Shown here: piece after piece, positions 8,374 to 17,555 of the stretch
Numbering within the stretch: the stretch's first letter is position 1
Layout: the number at the start of each line of letters is the position of its first letter
DNA from: Providencia sneebia DSM 19967
GTDB taxonomy: Bacteria; Pseudomonadota; Gammaproteobacteria; Enterobacterales; Enterobacteriaceae
DNA: 22,597 nucleotides
NCBI RefSeq assembly: GCF_000314895.2
Contig: NZ_CM001773.1
Location: forward strand, 1,471,310 to 1,493,906
Reading direction: 5' to 3'
Position numbers and translations under genes: made by a program
The notes under the pieces: model-generated
Database searches by the model: none
What the model saw: the letters and a program-made list of their open reading frames with translations, nothing else
What the model was told of the DNA's origin: nothing

Positions 8374-8395
8374 GTCTTATTACAATAATAAAGAC
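8374..8395. promoter_or_regulatory. Inverted repeat in divergent MFS/AraC promoter region
   Basis: GTCTTATTA (8374-8382) faces TAATAAAGAC (8386-8395), complementary apart from one extra A. It lies in the 106-base gap between the MFS gene and the AraC-type gene, so it could be an operator. This is inference from position; AraC-type sites are more often direct repeats. Confidence 0.35.
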
Positions 8396-8421
8396 TAATA
8401 ATATCAAAAACAGGACTTGTT

Positions 8422-9186
8422 ATGGCTTGGCTTTCGCAACAAGATAAGTTTGAAACTCATTGGTATCAGGCGCCTATTTTAGGTATTGCAGCTGAAATGG
8501 GGCAGCATGATTCGGGAATGCATCATCATGATATGGGGCAATTATTGTTTACTCAACAAGGTTGCATTCTAATCTCATTACAAAATCACCTCTCGTTATT
8601 GCCACCGGGTAGAGTGGCTTGGTTGCCTCCCAACATGATTCATCGAGCACAAATGAAGTCATCTGTTGGTTACCGCTCAGTTTATCTTAATCAGCATTAT
8701 TCTAATTTTATGGGGAATGAAGTCGCGATTTTAACGGTAAGTCCATTATTAAGAGAAATTCTCGAATGTATTGCTGTGGCGCCGTTTGATAGTAATTGGC
8801 AGCAAGGAAGGCTGGCAAACTTACTGCCTGTTTTTATTGATGAGCTACAAAGTGCAACAACAGAACCAACACTGTTATCTATTCCACAAGATCGCCGAAT
8901 TCATGATTTGAATATGCAGATACTTCCGCCAACATTGATTGAATTAGCGCAAAAAGTTGGTGCAAGTGAAAAGACAATTTCGCGTATTTTTATCCGCGAA
9001 ACAGGAATGAGCTATCAAGCTTGGCGTCAGCAATGGCGGTTTATTAAAGCAGTGGAGTTACTTGCTTAAGGAAAAGCTTATCATTTTATTACTCAAGAAT
9101 TGGGATTAACGAGTGATAGTGCTTTTATAAGTTTTTTTAAAAAAATGAGCGGTAAGACGCCTAAAGCCTATCAGAATGGGCAGTAA
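8422..9186 (+). pseudogene. AraC-type regulator interrupted by in-frame TAA
   Basis: The reading frame from ATG 8422 (AGGA at 8412-8415) runs 215 codons, meets TAA at 9067-9069, and then continues in the same frame for 38 more codons to TAA at 9184-9186. Part one has a cupin-type sensor domain with HHH at 34-36 and the first helix-turn-helix (LAQKVGASEKTISRIF). The sequence after the stop, GKAYHFITQELGLTSDSAF then ISFFKKMSGKTPKAY, is plainly the second helix-turn-helix and conserved C-terminus of an AraC protein. The TAA falls where LLAxG proteins commonly have Glu or Asp, so GAA to TAA is the simplest change. The truncated 215-residue protein would lack half its DNA-binding domain. A sequencing error or readthrough cannot be excluded. 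The layout resembles regulators divergent from exporters, such as nimR. Confidence 0.8.
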
Positions 9187-9214
9187 AAAAGAAAAGCCCC
9201 GAAAACGAGGCTTT
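9185..9214 (-). terminator. Rho-independent terminator of gltA
   Basis: AAAGCCCCG (9193-9201) pairs with CGAGGCTTT (9206-9214) with one mismatch and loop AAAA. On the minus strand the stem is followed by TTTTCTTTTTT (complement of 9185-9195), so it fits gltA best, 32 bases after its stop. It may also stop the AraC transcript, which ends beside it. Confidence 0.8.
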
Positions 9215-9245
9215 GATATGTAGGGAATCGAATTTAATTGAATTA

Positions 9246-10532
9246 TTATTTTTTGGAGATATTTGTATTGAAATCACGTTTATCATAACCAGTATATAGC
9301 TGGCGCGGACGTGCAATTTTCAATCCGTCATCATGCATTTCGTTCCAGTGAGCAATCCAGCCAATGGTTCGTGCAATTGCAAAAATAACGGTAAACATAG
9401 ATGAAGGAATACCCATAGCTTTCAAGATGATACCTGAATAGAAATCAACATTCGGGTAGAGTTTCTTCTCAATGAAATACGGGTCGTTCAGTGCGATACG
9501 CTCCAACTCCATTGCAACTTCAAGTAGGCTATCATTTAAACCAAGTTCATTTAATACTTCGTGGCAAGTTTCACGCATGACTGTTGCACGAGGATCATGA
9601 TTTTTATAAACGCGGTGACCAAAGCCCATTAGGCGGAAAGAGTCATTTTTATCTTTTGCGCGTTTAATAAAATCAGGAATATATTCAACGCTTTTGATCT
9701 CTTCCAGCATACGCAAGCAAGCTTCGTTAGCACCACCATGAGCAGGTCCCCACAGAGAGGCAATTCCCGCAGCAATACAAGCAAATGGGTTAGCGCCAGA
9801 GGAGCCAGCAGTACGCACTGTAGACGTTGACGCATTTTGCTCGTGATCAGCATGTAGGATCAAAATGCGATCCATTGCGCGCTCAAGTACTGGGTTTACA
9901 ACATATTCTTCACAAGGCGTAGAGAACATCATGTGCAAGAAGTTACCCGCGTAAGACAAGTTATTACGTGGATAAACAAAAGGTTGACCAATAGAATACT
10001 TATAGCACATTGCCGCAACAGTCGGCATTTTAGAGAGTAATCTATATGCCGTAATTTCACGATGGCGTGGGTTAGAAATATCGAGAGCATCGTGATAGAA
10101 AGCAGCCAAAGCGCCAGTAACACCACAGAGCACCGCCATTGGGTGAGAGTCACGGCGGAAACCATTTAGCATGCGCGTGATTTGCTCATGGATCATGGTA
10201 TGACGAGTTACTGTATTTCTAAAAGTGTCATATTGTTCTTGGGTTGGTGCTTCTCCGTAAAGCAGGATATAGCAAACTTCAAGATAGGTAGCTTCGGTTG
10301 CGAGTTGATCAATTGGGAAGCCGCGGTGCAGTAAAACACCTTTTTCACCATCAATATAAGTGATTTTTGACTCACATGAAGCAGTAGATGTAAATCCAGG
10401 GTCATAAGTAAAATACCCTTTAGAACCTAAAGATCGGACATCGATAACCTTTTGGCCAAGGGTGGGGGATAGAATATCTACTTCAATTTCACTTCCACTC
10501 TCAGTCGATAGCTTAGCTTTGTTATCAGCCAT
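9246..10532 (-). CDS. gltA: Citrate synthase (type II, hexameric)
   Basis: Condenses acetyl-CoA with oxaloacetate in the first step of the TCA cycle; cytosolic. At 428 residues it is one longer than E. coli GltA and nearly collinear with it. Catalytic residues are His265 (AHGGANE), His306 (GFGHRVYK) and Asp363 (NVDFYSG). The N-terminal domain and RDSHPMAV are those of the NADH-sensitive type II enzyme. The ATG is set by AAGGAGA (complement of 10539-10545), six bases upstream. It is transcribed leftward, divergent from sdhC, as in E. coli, and ends in its own terminator. Confidence 0.98.
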   Translation of the reverse strand: MADNKAKLSTESGSEIEVDILSPTLGQKVIDVRSLGSKGYFTYDPGFTSTASCESKITYIDGEKGVLLHRGFPIDQLATEATYLEVCYILLYGEAPTQEQYDTFRNTVTRHTMIHEQITRMLNGFRRDSHPMAVLCGVTGALAAFYHDALDISNPRHREITAYRLLSKMPTVAAMCYKYSIGQPFVYPRNNLSYAGNFLHMMFSTPCEEYVVNPVLERAMDRILILHADHEQNASTSTVRTAGSSGANPFACIAAGIASLWGPAHGGANEACLRMLEEIKSVEYIPDFIKRAKDKNDSFRLMGFGHRVYKNHDPRATVMRETCHEVLNELGLNDSLLEVAMELERIALNDPYFIEKKLYPNVDFYSGIILKAMGIPSSMFTVIFAIARTIGWIAHWNEMHDDGLKIARPRQLYTGYDKRDFNTNISKK

Positions 10533-10763
10533 TTACGGTCTCCTTAGCGCTTGATAATCAACACCCAACAACCAGGACACAGTTTTATACAGCGTCTTTA
10601 CGCATTGTTCTACCGGCATATTGTGGAAATCAGCTAGCTATCACATTAAATCCTGAATTCTGACGGCCGACGACAATGTCTTTTAGGTCATATATGAGTG
10701 TGTCGATGTTATGTTTTTGTTGTTTTACTTACAATATCACTAATTTTAGTAAGGGAAACAATT

Positions 10764-10792
10764 TTCATAAATATTATTTATTTTTGTGTCAA
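10764..10792 (-). promoter_or_regulatory. Candidate gltA promoter, proximal
   Basis: On the minus strand, TTGACA (complement of 10787-10792), a 17-base spacer and TATGAA (complement of 10764-10769). Transcription would start near 10757, leaving a leader of about 225 bases. The -35 is perfect and the -10 matches at four of six positions. Confidence 0.5.
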
Positions 10793-10830
10793 AAAATGTA
10801 CTGACGTCTCGATAAATCTTGCTGCCCTAT

Positions 10831-10859
10831 ATGTAAAATAAATGTTGACTGAATGTCAA
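10831..10859 (-). promoter_or_regulatory. Candidate gltA promoter, distal
   Basis: On the minus strand, a second TTGACA (complement of 10854-10859), a 17-base spacer and TTACAT (complement of 10831-10836), a weak -10. E. coli gltA also has two promoters, which makes this plausible, but the -10 is poor. Confidence 0.35.
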
Positions 10860-10946
10860 ATGACATGAGCACATTTGTACAAAATGTATAAATCGTGATC
10901 CTTCTCACTGTTCGGGCTAAATGTCTCCAAACATTTTGTGTGGGAA

Positions 10947-10975
10947 TTGTAATAGCAATGTGAAGACTTTATACT
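10947..10975 (+). promoter_or_regulatory. sdhCDAB-sucABCD promoter
   Basis: TTGTAA (10947-10952), a 17-base spacer and TATACT (10970-10975). The start would be near 10982, giving an untranslated leader of about 160 bases. The elements and spacing resemble the E. coli sdh promoter as I remember it. The remaining 10533-11139 region between gltA and sdhC holds no gene; it is a regulatory region shared by two divergent operons. Confidence 0.65.
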
Positions 10976-11139
10976 TGAGACAGGTCTCCGGATTACCCTG
11001 ACGTTAGACTCTCAGCGTAATCAGTGTGCAACTATTTTTGAATATGATGGATTAATGTTTAACTTAAGTTGCATTTAGTTCCCCCTGTTGCTGTCAGTTT
11101 CCGCCCCAGGTCCGGAGGAAGGAAAATAATAAGAGCTAT

Positions 11140-11529
11140 GTGGGCAAAATTGTGAAAAAACAAAGACCTGTCAACCTTGATCTGCAGACGATCCATTTCC
11201 CGATTACTGCAATATCTTCGATCTTGCACCGTGTCTCTGGCGTCATTACTTTCATCGCAGTCGGTATTCTGCTTTGGTTGTTAGGGACATCTTTATCCTC
11301 TCCAGAAGGTTTTCAACATGTATCCGAAATAATGACTGGTTTTTTTGCCAAGTTCATTCTTTGGGGAATTCTAACAGCATTGGCGTATCACATTTGTGGT
11401 GGTATTCGTCATATGTTAATGGATTTTGGCTATGTTGATGAAACACTTGCTGCTGGTAATTCATCAGCAAAAATTACGTTTGTTATCACTATCATTCTGG
11501 CAATTCTGGCGGGGATATTAGTATGGTAA
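11140..11529 (+). CDS. sdhC: Succinate dehydrogenase cytochrome b556 subunit
   Basis: Membrane anchor subunit of complex II; with SdhD it holds heme b and the ubiquinone site. It has 129 residues and three transmembrane helices. Heme ligand His84 (AYH) and quinone-site Ser27 and Arg31 match E. coli positions. The GTG start at 11140 gives [13 protein letters not shown], the same length as the usual E. coli annotation. The start is not certain: AAGAG at 11131-11135 is only four bases upstream, an ATG at 11138 opens another frame, and a second in-frame GTG lies at 11152. GGAGGAAGGA (11114-11123) is too far upstream to serve directly. First gene of the sdhCDAB-sucABCD block; it overlaps sdhD by seven bases. 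Confidence 0.95.
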   Translation: MGKIVKKQRPVNLDLQTIHFPITAISSILHRVSGVITFIAVGILLWLLGTSLSSPEGFQHVSEIMTGFFAKFILWGILTALAYHICGGIRHMLMDFGYVDETLAAGNSSAKITFVITIILAILAGILVW

Positions 11530-11867
11530 GTAATGCATCTACTTTAGGCCGTACTGGTATTCAGGACTGGCTATTAATCCGTGGTTCAGCGATCGTAATT
11601 GTACTCTACGTGCTGTACCTTGTTGGCTTTATTGCCATCAACGATATTACTTATGAAACATGGCGTGGATTCTTTTCATCCTCTGTGACGAAAGTGTTCA
11701 CTATCCTTACACTGTTCTCGATTCTAGTTCATGCCTGGATTGGATTATGGCAAGTACTGACGGACTATGTTAAGCCAATCGCACTTCGTTTAGTGCTGCA
11801 ATTAATCATTGTTATTGCTCTATTGGCTTACTTAATTTACGGAACAATCGTGGTGTGGGGTGTATAG
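11523..11867 (+). CDS. sdhD: Succinate dehydrogenase membrane anchor subunit
   Basis: Second membrane subunit of complex II, 114 residues, three transmembrane helices. Heme ligand His70 (LVHAW) and the quinone-site pair Asp81-Tyr82 (TDYVKP) correspond to E. coli His71, Asp82 and Tyr83. The ATG lies inside the last codons of sdhC (seven-base overlap), which suggests translational coupling. The stop TAG is directly followed by the sdhA ATG. In E. coli the sdhD start region is the target of the RyhB sRNA; whether that holds here was not tested. Confidence 0.96.
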   Translation: MVSNASTLGRTGIQDWLLIRGSAIVIVLYVLYLVGFIAINDITYETWRGFFSSSVTKVFTILTLFSILVHAWIGLWQVLTDYVKPIALRLVLQLIIVIALLAYLIYGTIVVWGV

Positions 11868-13634
11868 ATGAATCTGCCAATAAGAGAGTTTGACGCTATT
11901 GTTATCGGTGCTGGTGGAGCAGGTATGCGCGCCGCACTACAAATTTCACAGTCAGGACTATCTTGTGCCTTACTGTCAAAAGTTTTTCCAACACGTTCTC
12001 ATACTGTATCAGCGCAAGGTGGTATCACTGTTGCACTTGGTAACACTCATCCAGATAACTGGGAGTGGCACATGTATGACACAGTTAAAGGTTCTGATTA
12101 CATCGGTGACCAAGACGCTATTGAATATATGTGTCAAACCGGTCCTGAAGCTATTCTAGAATTAGAACATATGGGTTTACCATTTTCTCGTTTAGATGAT
12201 GGTCGAATCTACCAACGTCCATTTGGTGGTCAGTCTAAAAACTTTGGTGGCGAACAAGCTGCGCGTACTGCTGCTGCGGCAGACCGTACAGGCCATGCGC
12301 TATTACATACGCTTTACCAACAAAACCTAAAAAATCACACTACGATTTTTTCTGAGTGGTATGCCCTTGATTTGGTTAAAAATCAGGACGGCGATATTGT
12401 TGGTTGTACTGCGATTTGTATGGAAACGGGTGAACTTGTTTACTTCAAAGCAAAAGCGACTATTTTGGCAACAGGTGGCGCAGGGCGCATTTACCAATCA
12501 ACCACTAATGCTCACATCAACACAGGTGATGGTGTTGGTATGGCAACTCGTGCTGGTGTACCGCTGCAAGATATGGAAATGTGGCAATTCCACCCAACAG
12601 GTATTGCGGGGGCGGGTGTTTTAGTAACCGAGGGTTGTCGTGGTGAAGGTGGTTACCTCTTAAACAAAGATGGTGAGCGTTTCATGGAACGTTATGCCCC
12701 TAACGCGAAAGATCTTGCTGGTCGTGACGTTGTTGCTCGCTCAATCATGATTGAGATTCGTGAAGGCCGTGGCTGTGATGGTCCATGGGGTCCTCATGCT
12801 AAATTGAAATTGGATCACTTAGGTAAAGACGTTCTTGAATCACGTTTGCCGGGTATTCTTGAATTATCTCGTACTTTTGCTCACGTTGACCCAGTCAAAG
12901 AGCCAATTCCTGTCATTCCAACTTGTCACTATATGATGGGTGGAATTCCAACTAAAGTGACAGGACAAGCTATTCGCTATAATGAAAAAGGCGAAGATGA
13001 AGTGATCCCAGGCTTGTTTGCTGTGGGTGAAATTGCTTGTGTCTCTGTCCATGGTGCAAACCGCCTTGGTGGTAACTCACTGCTTGACCTTGTGGTATTT
13101 GGTCGCTCAGCAGGATTACACTTAAAAGAATCTCTATTAGAGCAAGGTCCAATGCGTGATGCGACTGAATCTGATATTGATGCAGCATTATCTCGCTTTA
13201 ATCGTTGGGAAAATGCGCGTACAGGTGAAGATCCAGTTGAGATCAGAAAAGCATTGCAATCTTGCATGCAACATAACTTCTCGGTATTCCGTGAAGGTGA
13301 TGCAATGGCGAAAGGGTTGGAAGAGCTGAAAGTTATTCGCGAACGCCTGAAAAATGCACGTCTTGATGATACATCACGAGAATTTAACACTCAGCGTATT
13401 GAATGTTTAGAACTGGATAATTTGATGGAAACAGCTTATGCAACAGCACAAGCGGCCAACTTCCGTACGGAAAGCCGTGGCGCACATAGCCGTTTTGACC
13501 ATCCAGATCGTGATGATGCTAATTGGCTATGCCACTCTTTATATCTACCGCAATCTGAAACGATGACGCGTCGTGAAGTGAACATGCAACCTAAATTGCG
13601 TGAACCCTTCCCGCCGAAAGTACGTACTTATTAA
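11868..13634 (+). CDS. sdhA: Succinate dehydrogenase flavoprotein subunit
   Basis: Catalytic subunit of complex II, oxidising succinate to fumarate on the cytoplasmic face of the membrane. 588 residues, as in E. coli. [10 protein letters not shown] near residue 14 is the FAD dinucleotide fold. His45 in SHTVSAQGG is the site of covalent FAD attachment. Active-site residues His242 (HPTG), Arg286 (AGRD), His354 (CHYMMGG) and Arg399 ([11 protein letters not shown]) are all present. The start abuts the sdhD stop with no spacer. The gene is intact. Confidence 0.98.
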   Translation: MNLPIREFDAIVIGAGGAGMRAALQISQSGLSCALLSKVFPTRSHTVSAQGGITVALGNTHPDNWEWHMYDTVKGSDYIGDQDAIEYMCQTGPEAILELEHMGLPFSRLDDGRIYQRPFGGQSKNFGGEQAARTAAAADRTGHALLHTLYQQNLKNHTTIFSEWYALDLVKNQDGDIVGCTAICMETGELVYFKAKATILATGGAGRIYQSTTNAHINTGDGVGMATRAGVPLQDMEMWQFHPTGIAGAGVLVTEGCRGEGGYLLNKDGERFMERYAPNAKDLAGRDVVARSIMIEIREGRGCDGPWGPHAKLKLDHLGKDVLESRLPGILELSRTFAHVDPVKEPIPVIPTCHYMMGGIPTKVTGQAIRYNEKGEDEVIPGLFAVGEIACVSVHGANRLGGNSLLDLVVFGRSAGLHLKESLLEQGPMRDATESDIDAALSRFNRWENARTGEDPVEIRKALQSCMQHNFSVFREGDAMAKGLEELKVIRERLKNARLDDTSREFNTQRIECLELDNLMETAYATAQAANFRTESRGAHSRFDHPDRDDANWLCHSLYLPQSETMTRREVNMQPKLREPFPPKVRTY

Positions 13635-13669
13635 TGCGTGGTGTGAATCCAGTTGCGGAGAAATAAACT

Positions 13670-14386
13670 ATGAAACTTGAATTTTCGATTTATCGCTATA
13701 ATCCGGATGTAGATAACGCACCTCGTATGCAAGATTACACGCTCGAAGTTCCTGAAGGGCGTGACATGATGTTACTTGATGCACTTATTCTGCTGAAAGA
13801 AAAAGATCCGACATTATCATTCCGTCGTTCTTGCCGTGAAGGTGTTTGTGGCTCTGATGGTGTGAACATGAATGGTAAAAATGGCTTGGCCTGTATCACG
13901 CCATTATCCGCCTTAACGCGTTCTGGGAAGAAAATTGTCATCCGTCCATTGCCAGGTCTGCCTGTTGTTCGTGACCTGATAATTGATATGAGCCAATTTT
14001 ATACTCAATACGAAAAAATTCGCCCGTATCTTATTAATGATAATAAGAATCCACCTGCACGCGAGAATTTACAATATCCAGAGCAACGAGAAAAACTCGA
14101 TGGACTTTACGAGTGTATTTTGTGTGCTTGTTGTTCTACTTCTTGCCCATCATTCTGGTGGAATCCGGATAAATTTATTGGACCAGCAGGTCTTTTAGCA
14201 GCCTATCGTTTCCTAATTGATAGTAGAGATACTGAGACAGATAGTCGATTAGATGATCTATCCGACGCTTTTAGTGTTTTCCGCTGTCATAGCATTATGA
14301 ATTGTGTCAATGTATGCCCTAAAGGACTAAATCCAACGAAAGCTATCGGTCATATTAAATCTATGTTACTAAAACATAGCGCTTAG
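13670..14386 (+). CDS. sdhB: Succinate dehydrogenase iron-sulfur subunit
   Basis: Electron-transfer subunit of complex II carrying [2Fe-2S], [4Fe-4S] and [3Fe-4S] centres between SdhA and the quinone site. 238 residues. The [2Fe-2S] ligands are Cys55, Cys60, Asp63 and Cys75; the other clusters use CILCACC near 149-155, Cys159, and Cys206, Cys212 and Cys216. All positions agree with E. coli. The gene starts 35 bases after sdhA; GGAGAAATAAACT precedes the ATG. It is followed by a 343-base gap before sucA. Confidence 0.98.
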   Translation: MKLEFSIYRYNPDVDNAPRMQDYTLEVPEGRDMMLLDALILLKEKDPTLSFRRSCREGVCGSDGVNMNGKNGLACITPLSALTRSGKKIVIRPLPGLPVVRDLIIDMSQFYTQYEKIRPYLINDNKNPPARENLQYPEQREKLDGLYECILCACCSTSCPSFWWNPDKFIGPAGLLAAYRFLIDSRDTETDSRLDDLSDAFSVFRCHSIMNCVNVCPKGLNPTKAIGHIKSMLLKHSA

Positions 14387-14398
14387 AACTGATATTTA

Positions 14399-14424
14399 AC
14401 CTGCGGTATGGAAGTGCCGCAGGT
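14399..14424 (+). other. Stem-loop just after sdhB
   Basis: ACCTGCGG (14399-14406) pairs perfectly with CCGCAGGT (14417-14424) around ten bases. It begins 13 bases after the sdhB stop. No T-run follows, so full termination is unlikely. It may stabilise the sdhCDAB message or mark a processing point between sdh and suc segments (inference). Confidence 0.55.
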
Positions 14425-14541
14425 CATTAAAAGACTAAGTCGTAAATATAAAAATACAAAAGTAATAGATAGAGCAAAAAGTAAAAAGTGAAAGTACAAA
14501 GCCAACCTGCACAACAAAAGATGAAGACGCGAGCTGACTCA

Positions 14542-14581
14542 AGGGATCTTTAAAAACTGTAGGCAGTTTTTAAAGGTTCCT
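14542..14581 (+). other. Long stem-loop in the sdhB-sucA gap
   Basis: Twelve perfect pairs (14548-14559 with 14564-14575, loop TAGG) extended outward by six more, two of them G-U (14542-14547 with 14576-14581). The whole 14387-14729 gap holds no gene, but has this hairpin, the one at 14399, a smaller one at 14664-14677 (CCGCA/TGCGG), and GATAAAGG 14602-14609 complementary to CCTTTATC 14652-14659. I see no convincing promoter for sucA here. Confidence 0.65.
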
Positions 14582-14729
14582 AAAAAAGGGGAGCCCGGAG
14601 TGATAAAGGGAAACCCAAAGTGAGAACATGCATAAAGCACGTCCAGAAGAACCTTTATCGAGGCCGCAAAAATGCGGTAATTAGTTAACCACGGCGAAAA
14701 CTAAAGCTTAAATAGCTTAAGGGATCACA

Positions 14730-17540
14730 ATGCAGAACGGCGTAATGAAGGACTGGCTGGATTCGAGCTTTCTGGCAGGCGCGAACCAGTCTTACATAGA
14801 ACAACTCTATGAAGATTATCTGACAGACCCTAATTCTGTTGATGCTGGTTGGAGAGAAATCTTCCAGCAACTGCCTGGCGCAGTAGGCACCAACGGTGAA
14901 CAACTCCACTCGCAAGCACGCGATTACTTCCGTCGCTTAGCTAAAGACTCTACTCGTTATCATACCTCTGTCTCCGACCCAACAATCGACGCAAAACAAG
15001 TTAAAGTTTTACAGTTGATTAATGCATTCCGCTTCCGCGGACATCAAAATGCAAATCTTGATCCGTTAGATTTATGGAAACGCGAATCGGTTCCTGATTT
15101 AGATCCTACATTCCATAACTTAACAAAAGAAGATTTCGACGAAACATTTAACGTGGGTTCTTTTGCAATTGGCAAAGAAACCATGAAACTAAGTGACCTT
15201 TATGATGCACTGAAACGTATTTATTGCGGTTCTATCGGTGCTGAATATATGCACATTACTAATACCGAAGAAAAACGCTGGATCCAACAGCGTCTTGAGT
15301 CAGTAAATGTTGCAGAACAATTTACCAAAGAAGAAAAACGTCGCTTTTTAGCTGAATTAACGGCGGCTGAAGGTTTGGAACGTTATTTAGGTGCTAAATT
15401 CCCAGGCGCAAAACGTTTCTCATTGGAAGGTGGTGATGCACTAGTTCCAATGCTGAAAGAGCTGATTCACTACGCGGGAACACATGACACAAGCGAAATC
15501 GTATTAGGTATGGCTCACCGTGGTCGCCTAAACGTACTGGTTAATATTTTGGGCAAAAAACCTGCTGAACTATTTGATGAATTCGCAGGAAAACACAAAG
15601 ACCATTCAAGTGCTGGTGACGTAAAATATCACCAAGGTTTCTCTTCTGATTTCCAAACTGCGGGTTCACGCGTTCACCTAGCATTGGCCTTTAACCCATC
15701 TCACCTTGAAATTGTCAGCCCAGTTGTTATTGGTTCTGTTCGCGCTCGCCGCGATAGATTGAATGAAGCACTGAGTAACAAAGTTATTCCAGTAACCATT
15801 CATGGTGACTCAGCTGTAACAGGGCAAGGTGTTGTTCAAGAAACATTGAACATGTCTCAAGCTCGTGGGTATGAAGTTGGCGGAACAGTTCGCGTTGTGA
15901 TTAATAACCAGATTGGTTTTACCACGTCGAATCCAAAAGATACACGCTCAACTGAATATTGCACAGATGTCGTGAAAATGGTTCAAGCACCAATTTTCCA
16001 TGTGAATGGTGATGACCCAGAAGCGGTTGCGTTTGTAACGCGCTTGGCGTTAGATTTCCGTAATACGTTTAAACGCGATGTCATGATTGACCTCGTTTGT
16101 TATCGTCGTCATGGTCATAACGAAGCTGATGAGCCAAATGCAACACAGCCAATTATGTACCAAAAAATCAAAAAACAACCAACGCCTCGCAAAATTTATG
16201 CAGACCGTTTAATTGAAAACGGTATTGTAACTGCTGATGAAGTGACCGAAATGGTGAATTCATATCGCGATGCTTTAGATAGAGGTGATTGCGTTGTTGA
16301 AGAATGGCGTGAGATGGGTCCAAATGCTTATACATGGGAACCATACTTAAACCATGATTGGAATGAATCTTACAAATCAACGTTTGATCTAAAACGTCTG
16401 CAAGAATTAGCAGTGAAAACCAGCACAGTTCCAGCTGAAGTTGTCACCCAATCTCGCGTAGAAAAAATTTACGCTGATCGCGCTGAAATGGCGAAAGGTG
16501 AAAAACTGTTAGATTGGGGCGCAGCTGAAACACTGGCTTACGCAACATTGGTTGACGAAGGTGTTCCTGTTCGCCTTTCTGGTGAAGATGCGGGTCGTGG
16601 TACATTCTTCCATCGTCATGCAGTTATTCATAATCAAACAAATGGTTCAGTTTATGTGCCATTACAAAATATTCACAATGCGCAAGGTGAGTTTAAAGTT
16701 TGGGATTCAGTCCTAACTGAAAACGCCGTATTGGCATTTGAATATGGTTATGCAACTACAGAACCACGCACATTAACAATCTGGGAAGCGCAATTCGGTG
16801 ACTTTGCCAACTGTGCTCAGGTTGTCATCGACCAATTTATTAGTTCTGGTGAACAAAAATGGGGTCGTATGTGTGGTTTGGTTATGTTATTACCACACGG
16901 TTATGAAGGCCAAGGTCCAGAGCACTCATCTGCACGTTTAGAGCGCTATCTACAACTGTGTGCAGACCAAAATATGCAAGTGTGTGTACCTTCTACACCT
17001 GCGCAGGTTTACCATATGTTACGCCGTCAGGCTCTACGCGGGATGCGTCGTCCTCTGATTGTAATGTCACCTAAATCCTTACTTCGTCACCCATTAGCGG
17101 TATCAAGTCTGGAAGAACTGGCTAATGGGAAATTCCAAACCGTTATCAGTGAAATTGATGATATTAATCCTAAAAATGTGAAACGTGTCGTTCTGTGTTC
17201 AGGTAAAGTCTATTACGATCTGTTAGAACAACGTCGTAAGAATGGGCAAACTGACGTGGCTATTGTTCGTATTGAACAGCTATATCCATTCCCACACGAA
17301 GATATTCAACAAGCATTAGCACCGTATGCGCATGTGAAAGATTTCGTTTGGTGTCAAGAAGAGCCATTAAACCAAGGTGCTTGGTATTGCAGTCAACATA
17401 ATTTCCGTGAAGCTATCCCAGCTGGCGCAAATTTACGTTATGCAGGCCGTGCAGCTTCTTCATCCCCAGCAGTTGGATACACGTCCGTTCACCAAGAGCA
17501 ACAACAAGCTCTGGTAAATGACGCTTTGAACATTGAATAA
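14730..17540 (+). CDS. sucA: 2-oxoglutarate dehydrogenase E1 component
   Basis: ThDP-dependent decarboxylase of the 2-oxoglutarate dehydrogenase complex, which turns 2-oxoglutarate into succinyl-CoA. 936 residues against 933 in E. coli. The N-terminal segment DSSFLAGANQSYIEQLYEDY is the part that binds the E2/E3 partners. Active-site His263 (MAHRGRLNV) and His301 (YHQGFS) correspond to E. coli His260 and His298. The ThDP motif runs from GDSA at 359-362 to NN at 392-393. The C-terminal transketolase-like domains are complete. AAGGGA (14719-14724) precedes the ATG. It heads the sucABCD part of the transcript, and sucB follows after 15 bases. Confidence 0.98.
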   Translation: MQNGVMKDWLDSSFLAGANQSYIEQLYEDYLTDPNSVDAGWREIFQQLPGAVGTNGEQLHSQARDYFRRLAKDSTRYHTSVSDPTIDAKQVKVLQLINAFRFRGHQNANLDPLDLWKRESVPDLDPTFHNLTKEDFDETFNVGSFAIGKETMKLSDLYDALKRIYCGSIGAEYMHITNTEEKRWIQQRLESVNVAEQFTKEEKRRFLAELTAAEGLERYLGAKFPGAKRFSLEGGDALVPMLKELIHYAGTHDTSEIVLGMAHRGRLNVLVNILGKKPAELFDEFAGKHKDHSSAGDVKYHQGFSSDFQTAGSRVHLALAFNPSHLEIVSPVVIGSVRARRDRLNEALSNKVIPVTIHGDSAVTGQGVVQETLNMSQARGYEVGGTVRVVINNQIGFTTSNPKDTRSTEYCTDVVKMVQAPIFHVNGDDPEAVAFVTRLALDFRNTFKRDVMIDLVCYRRHGHNEADEPNATQPIMYQKIKKQPTPRKIYADRLIENGIVTADEVTEMVNSYRDALDRGDCVVEEWREMGPNAYTWEPYLNHDWNESYKSTFDLKRLQELAVKTSTVPAEVVTQSRVEKIYADRAEMAKGEKLLDWGAAETLAYATLVDEGVPVRLSGEDAGRGTFFHRHAVIHNQTNGSVYVPLQNIHNAQGEFKVWDSVLTENAVLAFEYGYATTEPRTLTIWEAQFGDFANCAQVVIDQFISSGEQKWGRMCGLVMLLPHGYEGQGPEHSSARLERYLQLCADQNMQVCVPSTPAQVYHMLRRQALRGMRRPLIVMSPKSLLRHPLAVSSLEELANGKFQTVISEIDDINPKNVKRVVLCSGKVYYDLLEQRRKNGQTDVAIVRIEQLYPFPHEDIQQALAPYAHVKDFVWCQEEPLNQGAWYCSQHNFREAIPAGANLRYAGRAASSSPAVGYTSVHQEQQQALVNDALNIE

Positions 17541-17555
17541 ATTAAAGGATATAAA

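Noticed and set aside
10855..10880. Possible CRP site in the gltA-sdhC region
   Set aside because: Only one half-site (GCACA) resembles the consensus; at the required spacing the other half does not match.
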